In this document: positions 9,550 through 17,051 of the stretch, in pieces | Layout of the letters: every line of letters starts with the position of its first letter | How positions within the stretch are numbered: position 1 is the stretch's first letter | Assembly: GCF_038404985.1 (NCBI RefSeq) | Contig: NZ_JBBKBA010000001.1 | Location: 1,082,001 to 1,146,000, forward strand | Direction: 5' to 3' | Length of the DNA: 64,000 bases | Source of the DNA: Ferrovibrio sp. MS7 | GTDB lineage: Bacteria > Pseudomonadota > Alphaproteobacteria > Ferrovibrionales > Ferrovibrionaceae | The notes under the pieces: model-generated | Told to the model about the DNA's origin: nothing | What the model saw: only the letters and a program-made list of their open reading frames with translations | Databases searched by the model: none | Translations under genes and position numbers: made by a program

Positions 9550-10155
9550 ATGCCATCGGATGTCTCCCTGCTGCCGAGCGTGCCGCCACATTCGCCCCTT
9601 ATGCCGGAAGGCGTCTGGCCCAGCCTCACCGATCCGCGCCACCGCCGCTTCGTGCAGCATTGGGCCGAGCAGCGCGCTGCCAATCAGGACGGCTGGGGCT
9701 TGATGGCGCCGCGCAGTGCTATTGATCCGATGGTGTTGCGTGCCTGCCTGCCGCATCTCTGGATCTACCGCTGGGATCCTGCCCGGCAGGATTTCATCTG
9801 CACCCTGGCCGGCGAAGCGGTGAACCAGGCCTGGGGTTTCAGCATTATCGGCCGCACCACCTATGAAGTGATGGGCGCCGAGAACGGCCCGCTGGTGCGG
9901 GCGCGCTACCTCGCCGTGCTGGGTATTCCGGCGATCCAGTGCAGCCGCAAGCCGATCGAACCGCATGATGGCATTCACAAGCGCTCGACGCGCATCATTC
10001 TGCCGCTCTGCGATGGCGAGGGCGCGCCCTATGGCGTGCTCGGCATGACGCTTTATGATTACGATCCCTACCGCGAAGCCGACAAGCCGGTGCAGACCAT
10101 GCCGGAAGTGGAATTGTATGGCTGTGCCGGTTTGCCGCGCACGCCGCCCGAATAA
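9550..10155 (+). CDS. PAS_5-like protein, third tandem paralogue
   Basis: A 201-residue protein starting four bases after the second paralogue's stop. It has the same order of blocks: LMPEGVWPSLTDPRHRR, CLPHLWIYRWDPARQ, DFICTLAGEAVNQAWGFSIIG, TYEVMG and GAPYGVLGMTLYDY. It is closest to the second copy. The PAS_5 family is common in Rhodospirillales and usually has no attached effector. The tight spacing implies one mRNA for all three copies, reading on from moeB. The function is not known. Confidence 0.75.
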   Translation: MPSDVSLLPSVPPHSPLMPEGVWPSLTDPRHRRFVQHWAEQRAANQDGWGLMAPRSAIDPMVLRACLPHLWIYRWDPARQDFICTLAGEAVNQAWGFSIIGRTTYEVMGAENGPLVRARYLAVLGIPAIQCSRKPIEPHDGIHKRSTRIILPLCDGEGAPYGVLGMTLYDYDPYREADKPVQTMPEVELYGCAGLPRTPPE

Positions 10156-10173
10156 CACAGCAGAGCCGATAGC

Positions 10174-11007
10174 ATGAGCGATGCCATCCAGATTGCCCGC
10201 GAGCGTTTCCGCGTGCTGCATGACAGCGGCTGCTTCGTGATTCCCAATCCCTGGGATATCGGCTCGGCGATGATGTTGCAGGGCCTGGGCTATGAAGCAT
10301 TGGCCACCACCTCGGCGGGCTTCGCTTTTTCACGCGGCCTGCCCGATACCGATTGGGCGGTGCCGCGCGATGCCATGCTCGGCCATATAGCCGAACTGGT
10401 GCGCGCCACGAAACTGCCGGTGAATGCCGATTACGAATCCGGCTATGCCCATGAGCCGGCCGGCGTGGCGGAAAGCGTGCAGCTTTGCGCCGCCACCGGC
10501 GTTGCCGGCCTTTCCATCGAGGACAATACCGGCGATCCGGCAGCGCCGCTTTATGATTTCGATCTCGCCGTGGCGCGCATCCGTGCTGCCGTTGCGGCGC
10601 TGAAAGGCAGCGGCGTGCTGCTCACCGCGCGCTGCGAGGCGGCTTTGGTGAAGCATCCGGAAGCCGACCGCGAGATCGACCGCCGGCTGGTGGCTTTCGC
10701 CGAGGCCGGTGCCGATGTGCTCTATGCGCCAGGTCTGCGCGATCCGGCGCGCATCCGCCAGCTGGTGCAGATGGTGGCGCCGAAACCGGTCAACCTGCTG
10801 GTTTCCTCGTCTATCGGTCTGAGCGTTGCGGAAATCGCCGCCCTCGGCGTGCGCCGCATCTCGGTCGGCTCGGCCTTCGCGCGTGCCGCCTGGGGTGGCT
10901 TTCTCAAAGCCGCGCGCCAGGTGGCGAATGACGGCAGTTTCGCGGCCCTCGCCGAAGCCGAACCCTTCGATGCCCTGAACCGGTTTTTCCGCGATGCTGA
11001 TCGGTGA
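10174..11007 (+). CDS. isocitrate lyase/PEP mutase superfamily protein
   Basis: A TIM-barrel protein of 277 residues from the ICL/PEP-mutase superfamily. Visible family features are NPWDIGSAMMLQ at the start, the Mg-binding loop VNADYESGY, the GVAGLSIEDNTGD block, and LTARCEA where relatives read TARTDA. The length suits the oxaloacetate decarboxylase/PEP phosphonomutase-like branch rather than isocitrate lyase. The characteristic KKCGH loop of ICL is not seen. The reaction probably makes or breaks a C-C or C-P bond of a 2-oxoacid, but the substrate is open. Its stop region overlaps the next gene by 14 bases. Confidence 0.8.
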   Translation: MSDAIQIARERFRVLHDSGCFVIPNPWDIGSAMMLQGLGYEALATTSAGFAFSRGLPDTDWAVPRDAMLGHIAELVRATKLPVNADYESGYAHEPAGVAESVQLCAATGVAGLSIEDNTGDPAAPLYDFDLAVARIRAAVAALKGSGVLLTARCEAALVKHPEADREIDRRLVAFAEAGADVLYAPGLRDPARIRQLVQMVAPKPVNLLVSSSIGLSVAEIAALGVRRISVGSAFARAAWGGFLKAARQVANDGSFAALAEAEPFDALNRFFRDADR

Positions 11008-12049
11008 GGACTGGGTATTGCAGCCGGCGGAAAGCGCCGGCATGGACGGGGCTGTCCTCGCCGGCTTGAAGCCGCACTTCACCGCCTGGCGCGAGGCCAA
11101 CCTGCATGCGGCGCTGATCCTGCGCCACGGCAAGCTGGTGCTGGAGGAATATTTCACCGGTGACGACACCCATTGGTCGCAGCCTTTGCCGCAGACAGTG
11201 TTCAACCCTGCCACGCGGCATGACATGCGCTCGGTGTCGAAAAGCGTCACTTCGCTGCTGTTCGGCATCGCCGTTGATCGCGGCTGGATCAAGAGCCTGG
11301 ATCAGCCGGTCTTCGCCCTGTTCCCCGAACATGCCGCGCTCGCCGATGCCGCCAAGGACCGCATAACGTTGCGCCATGTCCTCACCATGTCGGCGGGCTT
11401 CGCCTGGGATGAAAACATCCCCTACAGCGATCCGGCGAACAGTGAGCGCAAGCTGATCGTGGCGCCGGACCGGGTGCGCCATGTGCTGGAGCAGCCGATG
11501 GCCCGGCCCGCTGGCGCTACCTACAACTATAATGGTGGCCTCACCTTGCTGCTGGCCGCCATCGTCGAGCGCCTTTCCGGCCAGGGCATTGATGGCTTCG
11601 CCCAGCAGGCCCTGTTCGATCCGCTCGGCATCCGGGCGGCGGGTGTGGAGTGGAACCGCTATCCCGATGGCGCCGCCAACCCGGTTTCCGGCCTCAGGCT
11701 GCGGCCGCGCGACATGGCCCGGATCGGCCAGATGGTGCTGGACCGGGGTGTCTGGCAGGGCAGGGCGGTGGTCTCGCCGGGCTGGATCTCGGAATCCCTC
11801 GAGCCCCAGGTGAACGGCGCCGGTCTCTTCTTCTATGGCTTCCAATGGTGGCTCGGCCGCTCGCTGGTGAACCGGCGCGAGATCCGCTGGGCGGCAGCCT
11901 TCGGCCATGGCGGCCAGCGCATCTTTATTGCCCCCGAACTCGGTATCGTGGTGGTGGTCACCGCCGGCCTCTATGGCGACCCGGTCTTGATGAATGTGGT
12001 CGGCGAGGTGGTGTTGCGCCGCTACGCGCTGGCGGCGGCGCGGGGCTAG
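10994..12049 (+). CDS. serine hydrolase of the class C beta-lactamase fold
   Basis: A 351-residue protein with the penicillin-recognising serine hydrolase fold. The catalytic SxxK is SVSK at residues 80-83, and the second motif YxN is within YNYNGG near residue 177. The third motif region is around FGHGGQ near residue 312. No signal peptide is seen, so it is more likely an intracellular esterase or amidase than a secreted beta-lactamase. It starts inside the end of the ICL-family gene, indicating translational coupling. The true substrate is unknown. Confidence 0.8.
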   Translation: MLIGEDWVLQPAESAGMDGAVLAGLKPHFTAWREANLHAALILRHGKLVLEEYFTGDDTHWSQPLPQTVFNPATRHDMRSVSKSVTSLLFGIAVDRGWIKSLDQPVFALFPEHAALADAAKDRITLRHVLTMSAGFAWDENIPYSDPANSERKLIVAPDRVRHVLEQPMARPAGATYNYNGGLTLLLAAIVERLSGQGIDGFAQQALFDPLGIRAAGVEWNRYPDGAANPVSGLRLRPRDMARIGQMVLDRGVWQGRAVVSPGWISESLEPQVNGAGLFFYGFQWWLGRSLVNRREIRWAAAFGHGGQRIFIAPELGIVVVVTAGLYGDPVLMNVVGEVVLRRYALAAARG

Positions 12050-12062
12050 TGCCCCATTATCT

Positions 12063-12136
12063 CGTCATGCCCGGGCCTGACCCGGGCATCTTCTCCAAAA
12101 TGGTATGAGATGCCCGAGTCAGGCCCGGGCATGACG
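12063..12136. repeat. type A palindromic intergenic repeat (copy A1)
   Basis: Two 29-base arms (12063-12091 and 12108-12136) are inverted copies with one mismatch, separated by a 16-base loop. Each arm itself holds a CCCGGG-N5-CCCGGG palindrome. The outer ends read CGTCATGCCCG and CGGGCATGACG. Copies A2 (22.5 kb) and A3 (42.7 kb) share these ends and the central GGGCAT and GGCATGAGAT blocks. It lies in the gap behind the serine hydrolase gene and can act as a strong hairpin in the mRNA. Confidence 0.85.
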
Positions 12137-12322
12137 ACCTGCCAATATGTTCGCTCTCTGTTTCTCACGAAGCACCCCTATCATAGCCTCAGTGTGGGGC
12201 TGTGGCAGATTGTCGCAGTTTCTGCGCAGCGGAGGCCCCTTTTAAGGCCCGGATTCGTGACACGGGAATCCGCACCAGCCGGCATTCGCATCATAAAACC
12301 ATAATCTTATGAGCCCTTTGTT

Positions 12323-12351
12323 TTGACACTTAAGAATAATTCTTAATATGG
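12323..12351 (+). promoter_or_regulatory. probable atp F0 promoter with a perfect 17-bp palindromic operator
   Basis: A consensus -35 hexamer TTGACA (12323-12328) is followed at about 15-17 bp by an AT-rich -10 candidate (TAATAT/ATATGG, 12344-12351). The spacer is filled by the perfect palindrome TTAAGAATAATTCTTAA (12330-12346, centre 12338). It resembles Fur-superfamily boxes and, as 7-3-7, the Irr ICE box with one symmetrical change per arm. The start codon of atpI is about 45 bp downstream. The promoter call is from sequence; the regulator is inference. Confidence 0.5.
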
Positions 12352-12393
12352 CGCTGCGATGAGGCCGGCTTGACGGGGAGGGGGGCGGTTTCT

Positions 12394-12825
12394 ATGGTGC
12401 GCGCGCTTTCCACGGCCCTGTCGCCGGGAATCGCGCCCGAGGATGCTGTGCCGATGGCCGAGACCGACCGACCAGAGCGTAAGAAAGACGAGCATGCCGA
12501 CCTGGCCCGGCTCAGCTCCGCCTTGAGCGAAGCCGAGCAGCGGAAGGAAGGCGAGGCTCGCCGGCTGGCCGAACGCGAGGCGGCAGCCACCGGGTCGCGC
12601 CGCTCTCTGGGGCGGGCCTGGTCGCTGGCGATCGAGATGGTGGCGGCGGTCGGGGTATCGGTATTCATCGGCTGGTGGGTTGACCGCTGGCTGCAGTCAA
12701 CGCCTTTCGGCGTCGTCGGCTTTGCCCTGCTGGGCGTCGCCACCGCGATGTGGACCGCGATCCGCACCGGCATGGCGATGAACCGGGAAGCCGAATCCGA
12801 AGGCGGTAAAGAGAAGGGGAAGTGA
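12394..12825 (+). CDS. atpI: ATP synthase F0 accessory protein AtpI/AtpZ
   Basis: A 143-residue small membrane protein at the head of the F0 operon. Residues about 1-85 are polar and charged, as in alphaproteobacterial AtpI. Two hydrophobic segments follow (AIEMVAAVGVSVFIGWWV and a stretch ending in GVATAMW), then a charged tail. AtpI assists c-ring assembly and cation handling and is not part of the final enzyme. The ATG at 12394 follows a GGGAGGGGGG ribosome-binding site; a TTG at 12370 or the ATG at 12454 are alternatives. It overlaps atpB by GTGA. Confidence 0.85.
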   Translation: MVRALSTALSPGIAPEDAVPMAETDRPERKKDEHADLARLSSALSEAEQRKEGEARRLAEREAAATGSRRSLGRAWSLAIEMVAAVGVSVFIGWWVDRWLQSTPFGVVGFALLGVATAMWTAIRTGMAMNREAESEGGKEKGK

Positions 12826-13586
12826 ACGTGGCCACCAGCCCGCTCGACCAGTTCAAGGTGAAGTGCATCGCGCTGTGCGGCGATGCCGGACAGCTCCAGG
12901 CGGTGTCGTTCACCAATGCCTCGCTGTTCATGGTGCTGGCGGTTGCCGCCGCCACCCTGCTGATGGTCTATGGCATGCGCCAGCGCAGCCTGGTGCCGGG
13001 CCGGCTGCAAAGCGTCGCCGAACTTTCCTATGAATTCGTCGCCAACATGGTGCGCGACAATGTCGGCTCCAACGGCCGCCAGTATTTCCCGTTCATCTTC
13101 ACGCTCTTCATGTTCGTGCTGATGTGCAACATGCTTGGCATGGTGCCCTACAGCTTCACCGTCACCAGCCACATCATTGTCACCTTCATCATGGCGATGG
13201 TGGTGTTCCTTGGCGTGACCGTGATCGCCATTGCCCGCAACGGCATCCACTTCTTCACCCACTTCATGCCGGCCGGCGTGCCGATGTGGCTGGCGCCGAT
13301 CATCGTGCCGATCGAGATCATCTCGTATCTCTCGCGCCCGATCTCGCTCAGCCTGCGTCTCTGCGCCAACATGCTGGCGGGCCACACCACGCTGAAGGTG
13401 TTCGCCGGCTTCATCGTCTCCATGGTCGGCATGGGTGGCGTCGCCTCGGTCTCCGGCCTGCTGCCGCTGATCATGGTGATCGCGCTCACCGCGCTGGAAT
13501 TCCTGATCGCCTTCCTGCAGGCCTATGTCTTCGCGATCCTGACCTGCCTGTACCTGAGCGAAGCCGTCAACATGGAACACCACTAA
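12822..13586 (+). CDS. atpB: ATP synthase F0 subunit a
   Basis: Subunit a (254 residues) forms the two proton half-channels next to the c-ring. It has five to six hydrophobic helices, with the essential arginine in the helix SLSLRLCANMLAGH and the C-terminal block ALEFLIAFLQAYVFAIL. The N-terminus SPLDQF is typical of alphaproteobacterial subunits. Translation starts at GTG 12822, overlapping the atpI stop and preceded by AGAAGGGGA; a second GTG at 12828 is possible. It is followed by 54 bp and then atpE. Confidence 0.97.
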   Translation: MNVATSPLDQFKVKCIALCGDAGQLQAVSFTNASLFMVLAVAAATLLMVYGMRQRSLVPGRLQSVAELSYEFVANMVRDNVGSNGRQYFPFIFTLFMFVLMCNMLGMVPYSFTVTSHIIVTFIMAMVVFLGVTVIAIARNGIHFFTHFMPAGVPMWLAPIIVPIEIISYLSRPISLSLRLCANMLAGHTTLKVFAGFIVSMVGMGGVASVSGLLPLIMVIALTALEFLIAFLQAYVFAILTCLYLSEAVNMEHH

Positions 13587-13640
13587 GTCCGGTATTCCTT
13601 CTCTTCACGAAACCAACAGTAAAACACCAACCTTGAAAGG

Positions 13641-13874
13641 ATGAGTAACATGGATCTCGCTGCTGCTAAGATGATCGGCGCCGGCATTGCTGCTATCGGC
13701 ATGGGCGGTGCGGCGATCGGCGTGGGTCTGATCTTCGCGAACTTCCTCAACGGCGCGCTGCGCAATCCGGGCGCTGCCCCGAAGCTGTTCGGCAACCTGA
13801 TGCTGGGCTTCGCCGTGACCGAAGCGCTCGGCATCTTCGCGCTGCTGATCGCCCTGCTGATCCTGTTCGTCTGA
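13641..13874 (+). CDS. atpE: ATP synthase F0 subunit c
   Basis: The rotor-ring proteolipid, 77 residues in a helical hairpin. The first helix is rich in glycine and alanine ([18 protein letters not shown]), the polar loop is RNPGAAPK, and the second helix carries the proton-binding carboxylate Glu61 in FAVTEALG. There is no sodium-binding signature. The start ATG at 13641 has GAAAGGATG just before it; ATG at 13650 (MDLAAAK) is a close alternative. The glycine-rich first helix fits a standard proton-driven ring. Confidence 0.97.
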   Translation: MSNMDLAAAKMIGAGIAAIGMGGAAIGVGLIFANFLNGALRNPGAAPKLFGNLMLGFAVTEALGIFALLIALLILFV

Positions 13875-13882
13875 GCCGGTAA

Positions 13883-14323
13883 ATGCCTCAGCTCGACGTC
13901 AGCACCTTCCTGCCGCAGATCGTATGGCTGGCGATTAGCTTCGTCCTGCTCTACGTGCTGATGGCCAAGGTGGCGCTGCCGCGTGTCGCCGAAGTCATGG
14001 ACGAGCGCAAGCGTCGCCTCGACCATGACCTCGAGGAAGCGGCGCGGTTGAAGCGCGAGACCGAGTCGGCGATCGCGGAATACGAGGCGGCGCTGTCGGC
14101 TGCCCGCGCCAAGGCGCAGGCCATCGGCGGCGAGGTGCGCGCCAGGCTGTCGGCTGATGCCGCGGCCGAACGCGCCCGCGTCGAAGCTGATATCGCTGAG
14201 CGCACCAAGGCGGCGGAAGCCAGCATCACGGCCAAGAAGGACGCGGCGCTGGCCTCGATCTCGACTGTGGCCGGCGAGGCTGCGCGCGATATCGTCGCCA
14301 AGCTTACCGGCGCCGCGCGGTAA
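13883..14323 (+). CDS. atpF': ATP synthase F0 subunit b'
   Basis: One of the two non-identical peripheral-stalk subunits used by alphaproteobacteria and cyanobacteria (146 residues). A single N-terminal membrane helix (IVWLAISFVLLYVLMAKVAL) is followed by a long charged coiled coil rich in Ala, Glu, Arg and Lys, without other domains. It starts 8 bp after atpE and ends 11 bp before atpF, all in one operon. The name b' rests on the gene order (b' before b) and on divergence from the next gene. Confidence 0.93.
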   Translation: MPQLDVSTFLPQIVWLAISFVLLYVLMAKVALPRVAEVMDERKRRLDHDLEEAARLKRETESAIAEYEAALSAARAKAQAIGGEVRARLSADAAAERARVEADIAERTKAAEASITAKKDAALASISTVAGEAARDIVAKLTGAAR

Positions 14324-14334
14324 CGGAGGGAACC

Positions 14335-14820
14335 ATGTTGCAAGATTCCAGTTTCTGGGTCCTGGTTGCCTTCGTCATCTTCTTCGGCTTCCTGTTCTAT
14401 CTGAAAGTGCCTGCCCAGTTGGGCAAGACGCTGGATGAGCGGGCCGAGAAGATCAAGCGCGAGCTGGAAGAGGCGGAGAAGCTGCACCGCGAGGCGCAGC
14501 ATCTGTTCGCCGAATACCAGCGCAAGCAGCGCAACGCGCTGAAGGAAGCCGAGGAGATCGTGGCGGCGGCGGAAGCCGAAGCCAAGCGCATCGCCGAGGC
14601 CGCCAAGGCCGATCTGGCCGCCAGCCTGGAGCGCCGTCGCGTCCAGGCCGAGCAGAAGATCGCCCAGGCCGAGGCGCTGGCATTGCGCGAAGTGCGCGAT
14701 GCTGCTGTCGATCAGGCGATCGCGGCTGCCACCGGCCTGCTGCGTGAGCAGCTTCAGGGCCCGGCCGCCACGGCTCAGACCGAGCGCGCCATCGCCGAGG
14801 TCAAGGCCAAGCTGCACTAA
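14335..14820 (+). CDS. atpF: ATP synthase F0 subunit b
   Basis: The second peripheral-stalk subunit (161 residues), with one N-terminal membrane helix (FWVLVAFVIFFGFLFYL) and a coiled-coil stalk that binds the delta subunit of F1. It is preceded by AACGGAGGGAACC, an excellent ribosome-binding site. It is the last gene of the F0 operon, and a strong intrinsic terminator follows 23 bp later. The F1 genes atpHAGDC must lie elsewhere, as is normal in alphaproteobacteria. Confidence 0.95.
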   Translation: MLQDSSFWVLVAFVIFFGFLFYLKVPAQLGKTLDERAEKIKRELEEAEKLHREAQHLFAEYQRKQRNALKEAEEIVAAAEAEAKRIAEAAKADLAASLERRRVQAEQKIAQAEALALREVRDAAVDQAIAAATGLLREQLQGPAATAQTERAIAEVKAKLH

Positions 14821-14843
14821 ATCGGTTCTCAACCGGATACGGA

Positions 14844-14871
14844 AAGGCCGCCTGAGAAGGCGGCCTTTTTC
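14844..14871 (+). terminator. rho-independent terminator of the atp F0 operon
   Basis: A 10-bp perfect GC-rich stem (14844-14853 with 14858-14867) closes a GAGA tetraloop and runs directly into a T tract. It ends transcription from the atpI-B-E-F'-F operon. Confidence 0.92.
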
Positions 14872-14895
14872 GTTGTGGAAGTCTCAATGCAGACT

Positions 14896-14968
14896 TTGTC
14901 ACCCTCGCGGAAGCGAGGGTCCCATTTTTGTGTGAGTGAAATGGGATGCCGGCTTTCGCCGGCATAAC
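14896..14968. repeat. type B palindromic intergenic repeat (copy B1)
   Basis: Two hairpins in tandem, ACCCTCGCGGAAGCGAGGGT (14901-14920) and GCCGGCTTTCGCCGGC, are bounded by TTGTCA on the left and GGCATAAC on the right. The layout, with a central TCCCAT...ATGGGATGC link, is repeated in B2 at 52.1 kb with compensating changes in the stems. It lies between convergent genes atpF and the 15.0 kb methyltransferase. Confidence 0.8.
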
Positions 14969-15011
14969 AATACAAACCGGCGTGACGACGTGTTGGGCTG
15001 GCCGCCCGCCC

Positions 15012-15938
15012 TCAATCATTCACGCGGCAGAAGCAACGGTAGAGGCGGATGATGCGGGCATCCATGGCACTGATGCGGATGGCCCAGTGTTCGCCCTCGG
15101 CGATCACCCAGTCGCGCTCGCTTTCCTCCACGTTGGAGCCGCGCAGCTTGATATCGGCGGCATAGCGCGCGAAGGCATCGAGCACGGCGGATTTGTATTC
15201 GTCGGTCACATCCTCGAGATACATCACCGTGAAGCCCAGCGTCTCGAGTTCGGATTGCAGGTCGTCGGGCGACAGCAGCACCGGCTTCACCGGCTCGCGC
15301 TCCATCCACACTTCGTAGACACGGCTGCCCTCCGGCCCGGTGAGCAGGAAATCGGTGAACATCAGTTGTCCGCCGGGCTTCATGGCGGTGCGCAGCTTGG
15401 CCAGCAGCAGGCGCTTGTCCTGCACACCCATCAGGCCTTCCTTGGACAGCACCGCATCCAGGCTGCGACGCTTGAATTGCACATCGTCGAGCAGAGCATG
15501 CTTGATATTGGTGCGCTGCTTGATGCCTTCCTTGCGCGCCAGTGCCAGGGCAGCTTCGCTCAAGGCCTCGTCGGGTTCATAGGCATCAACCCAGATGCCT
15601 TCGCGCGCCAGCAGCCGGGTCATGCCGCCCATGCCGCAGCCAAGTTCGGTGACCGACATATTGGGATTAAGCGCGAGCGGCGCGGTCAGGGCCCGGATCA
15701 GGGCTTCGCCGCCGGGCTGATGCAGGCCTTCGCCAAAGAGAAGCTGCACGATCTGCTGCCGGCGCGGCGACCAGGTGGCGATATCGGGTTCATTGCTGGG
15801 CTTCGGCGGTTCAGGCTCTGCCGGTGCCTCGGCGGCGCTGTGGAAATCCTCGACCTTGGGGCCGAACTCTTGCTCGCCATGCCACCAGGCACGCAGGCGG
15901 TCGCGCCACCCCGGCTTTCCCTGTTCATCGTCGTGCAT
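15012..15938 (-). CDS. class I SAM-dependent methyltransferase
   Basis: A 308-residue protein with a class I methyltransferase core. The AdoMet-binding motif I is ELGCGMGGMTRLLA (from about residue 98), with an acidic motif II (DAYEPDE) after it and LLDDVQF and GGQLMFTDFLLTG further on. The first 60 residues are polar and proline-rich, probably a flexible tail. The C-terminal part resembles small-molecule methyltransferases, but nothing fixes the substrate. It is transcribed toward atpF, with repeat B1 between the two genes. Confidence 0.8.
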   Translation of the reverse strand: MHDDEQGKPGWRDRLRAWWHGEQEFGPKVEDFHSAAEAPAEPEPPKPSNEPDIATWSPRRQQIVQLLFGEGLHQPGGEALIRALTAPLALNPNMSVTELGCGMGGMTRLLAREGIWVDAYEPDEALSEAALALARKEGIKQRTNIKHALLDDVQFKRRSLDAVLSKEGLMGVQDKRLLLAKLRTAMKPGGQLMFTDFLLTGPEGSRVYEVWMEREPVKPVLLSPDDLQSELETLGFTVMYLEDVTDEYKSAVLDAFARYAADIKLRGSNVEESERDWVIAEGEHWAIRISAMDARIIRLYRCFCRVND

Positions 15939-16045
15939 GGCTTAAGCCAATCCGATTGCCCCCGGCCTTAACGGCTTAAGCCACTGTGGCTGGGCGTTCA
16001 GCCTAGCGCAAGCGTGATTTAGCTGCGTGCAAGCAGGATGTGGGC

Positions 16046-17035
16046 TCAGCCCTTAAGCAGGGTCTCGACGATGCGCTGCACCGCGAAAGCCTCGTCGGCA
16101 GTGGCGAGCGGGAAGTCGCTTTCCGTCTCATTCCGTGCCAGGCGGCCGAGCTTCTCAAGCTGGCGCCGCAGCACCAGCGGTCGCGCCTTCTCGTTCGGCA
16201 TCGCGCCTGGTGCCGGCTGCCAATTGCCGGCGGCATCAAGGCGCTCGGCCTCGGCCCAGTCGCGGATGCGAATGCTGCCATGCGCAGCGGTAACCGTGAA
16301 GAGGTTGTGGTCCGGCTTCGGAGTCTCGCCAACCTTACCGTGCAGGCTGAGCGGCAACGCGCCGGCGGTGAGGGCGGCGGCAACACCGCGTTCGGAACGA
16401 TCTGCTTCCGGATAGGCGATGCTGTGGCCGGGATGCAGCAGCAACGGGCCGCCAAGCCTGGAGGCCAGGAACAGGAAATGCGACACCACTTCGCGCACGA
16501 AGCCGCCCTGCGCGCGGCGGTCGAGCCAGTTCACGGCGTCCATCTGCCAGGGGCGCGGCCAATGGGCGAAGCCAACTTCGATGTCGAGCTTCTGCACCAC
16601 GCCGAGATCGCCTTCGTTGAGCCAGGCGCGGAGCTGTTCGACACCGAGCGAGGAAGCGAAGGGGAAATTCACCGCGATGCGTTTTGCCTTGGCGCCGTTG
16701 CGCGCCAGGAAGCTTTCGGCTTCGGCGACATCGACGGCGAAGGGCTTTTCGCAGAAAACACTGAGGCCGGCATCAAGGGCGGCCTGGGCATAGCCGAGAT
16801 GGCTGGCCGGCGGCGAGGCGATGTAGAGTACATCGGCATTGCCGAGCAAGGCGTCGGCGGAAGCCGCACGCGGCACGTGCGGCAGGTCGCGCGCCAGACG
16901 TGCCATGGCATCGGCCGAGGGATCCCACAAGCCGGTGACGGTGACGAAATCGGATGCGTGATCAAGGGCGGCGCGCAGCAGGCGCTCGCCCATGATGCCG
17001 TAGCCGACGATGGCGAGCCGGTAGGGAACGCTCAT
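16046..17035 (-). CDS. Gfo/Idh/MocA-family NAD(P)-dependent oxidoreductase
   Basis: A 329-residue protein with an N-terminal Rossmann fold (YRLAIVGYGIMGERLLRAAL, residues about 5-24) and the family block FCEKPFAVD, whose EKP lysine takes part in catalysis, near residue 95. The second half is the usual beta-sheet substrate domain. Members oxidise sugars, inositols or related compounds; the substrate here is unknown. It follows the DEAD-box fragment by 16 bp on the same strand, so the two may share an mRNA. Confidence 0.85.
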   Translation of the reverse strand: MSVPYRLAIVGYGIMGERLLRAALDHASDFVTVTGLWDPSADAMARLARDLPHVPRAASADALLGNADVLYIASPPASHLGYAQAALDAGLSVFCEKPFAVDVAEAESFLARNGAKAKRIAVNFPFASSLGVEQLRAWLNEGDLGVVQKLDIEVGFAHWPRPWQMDAVNWLDRRAQGGFVREVVSHFLFLASRLGGPLLLHPGHSIAYPEADRSERGVAAALTAGALPLSLHGKVGETPKPDHNLFTVTAAHGSIRIRDWAEAERLDAAGNWQPAPGAMPNEKARPLVLRRQLEKLGRLARNETESDFPLATADEAFAVQRIVETLLKG

Positions 17036-17051
17036 CGCCGGGTCTTCGGCT

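Noticed and set aside
10994-12049. Antibiotic-resistance beta-lactamase
   Set aside because: The fold motifs fit, but there is no signal peptide, and many esterases share SxxK and YxN. Coupling to a PEP-mutase-family gene argues for metabolism.
12063-12136. Repeats as a CRISPR array or insertion-sequence ends
   Set aside because: Copies are single and dispersed with no spacers between them, and no transposase or target duplications are seen.
12110-12304. Small open frame after the serine hydrolase gene
   Set aside because: It begins inside palindromic repeat A1 and has no ribosome-binding site or recognisable family.
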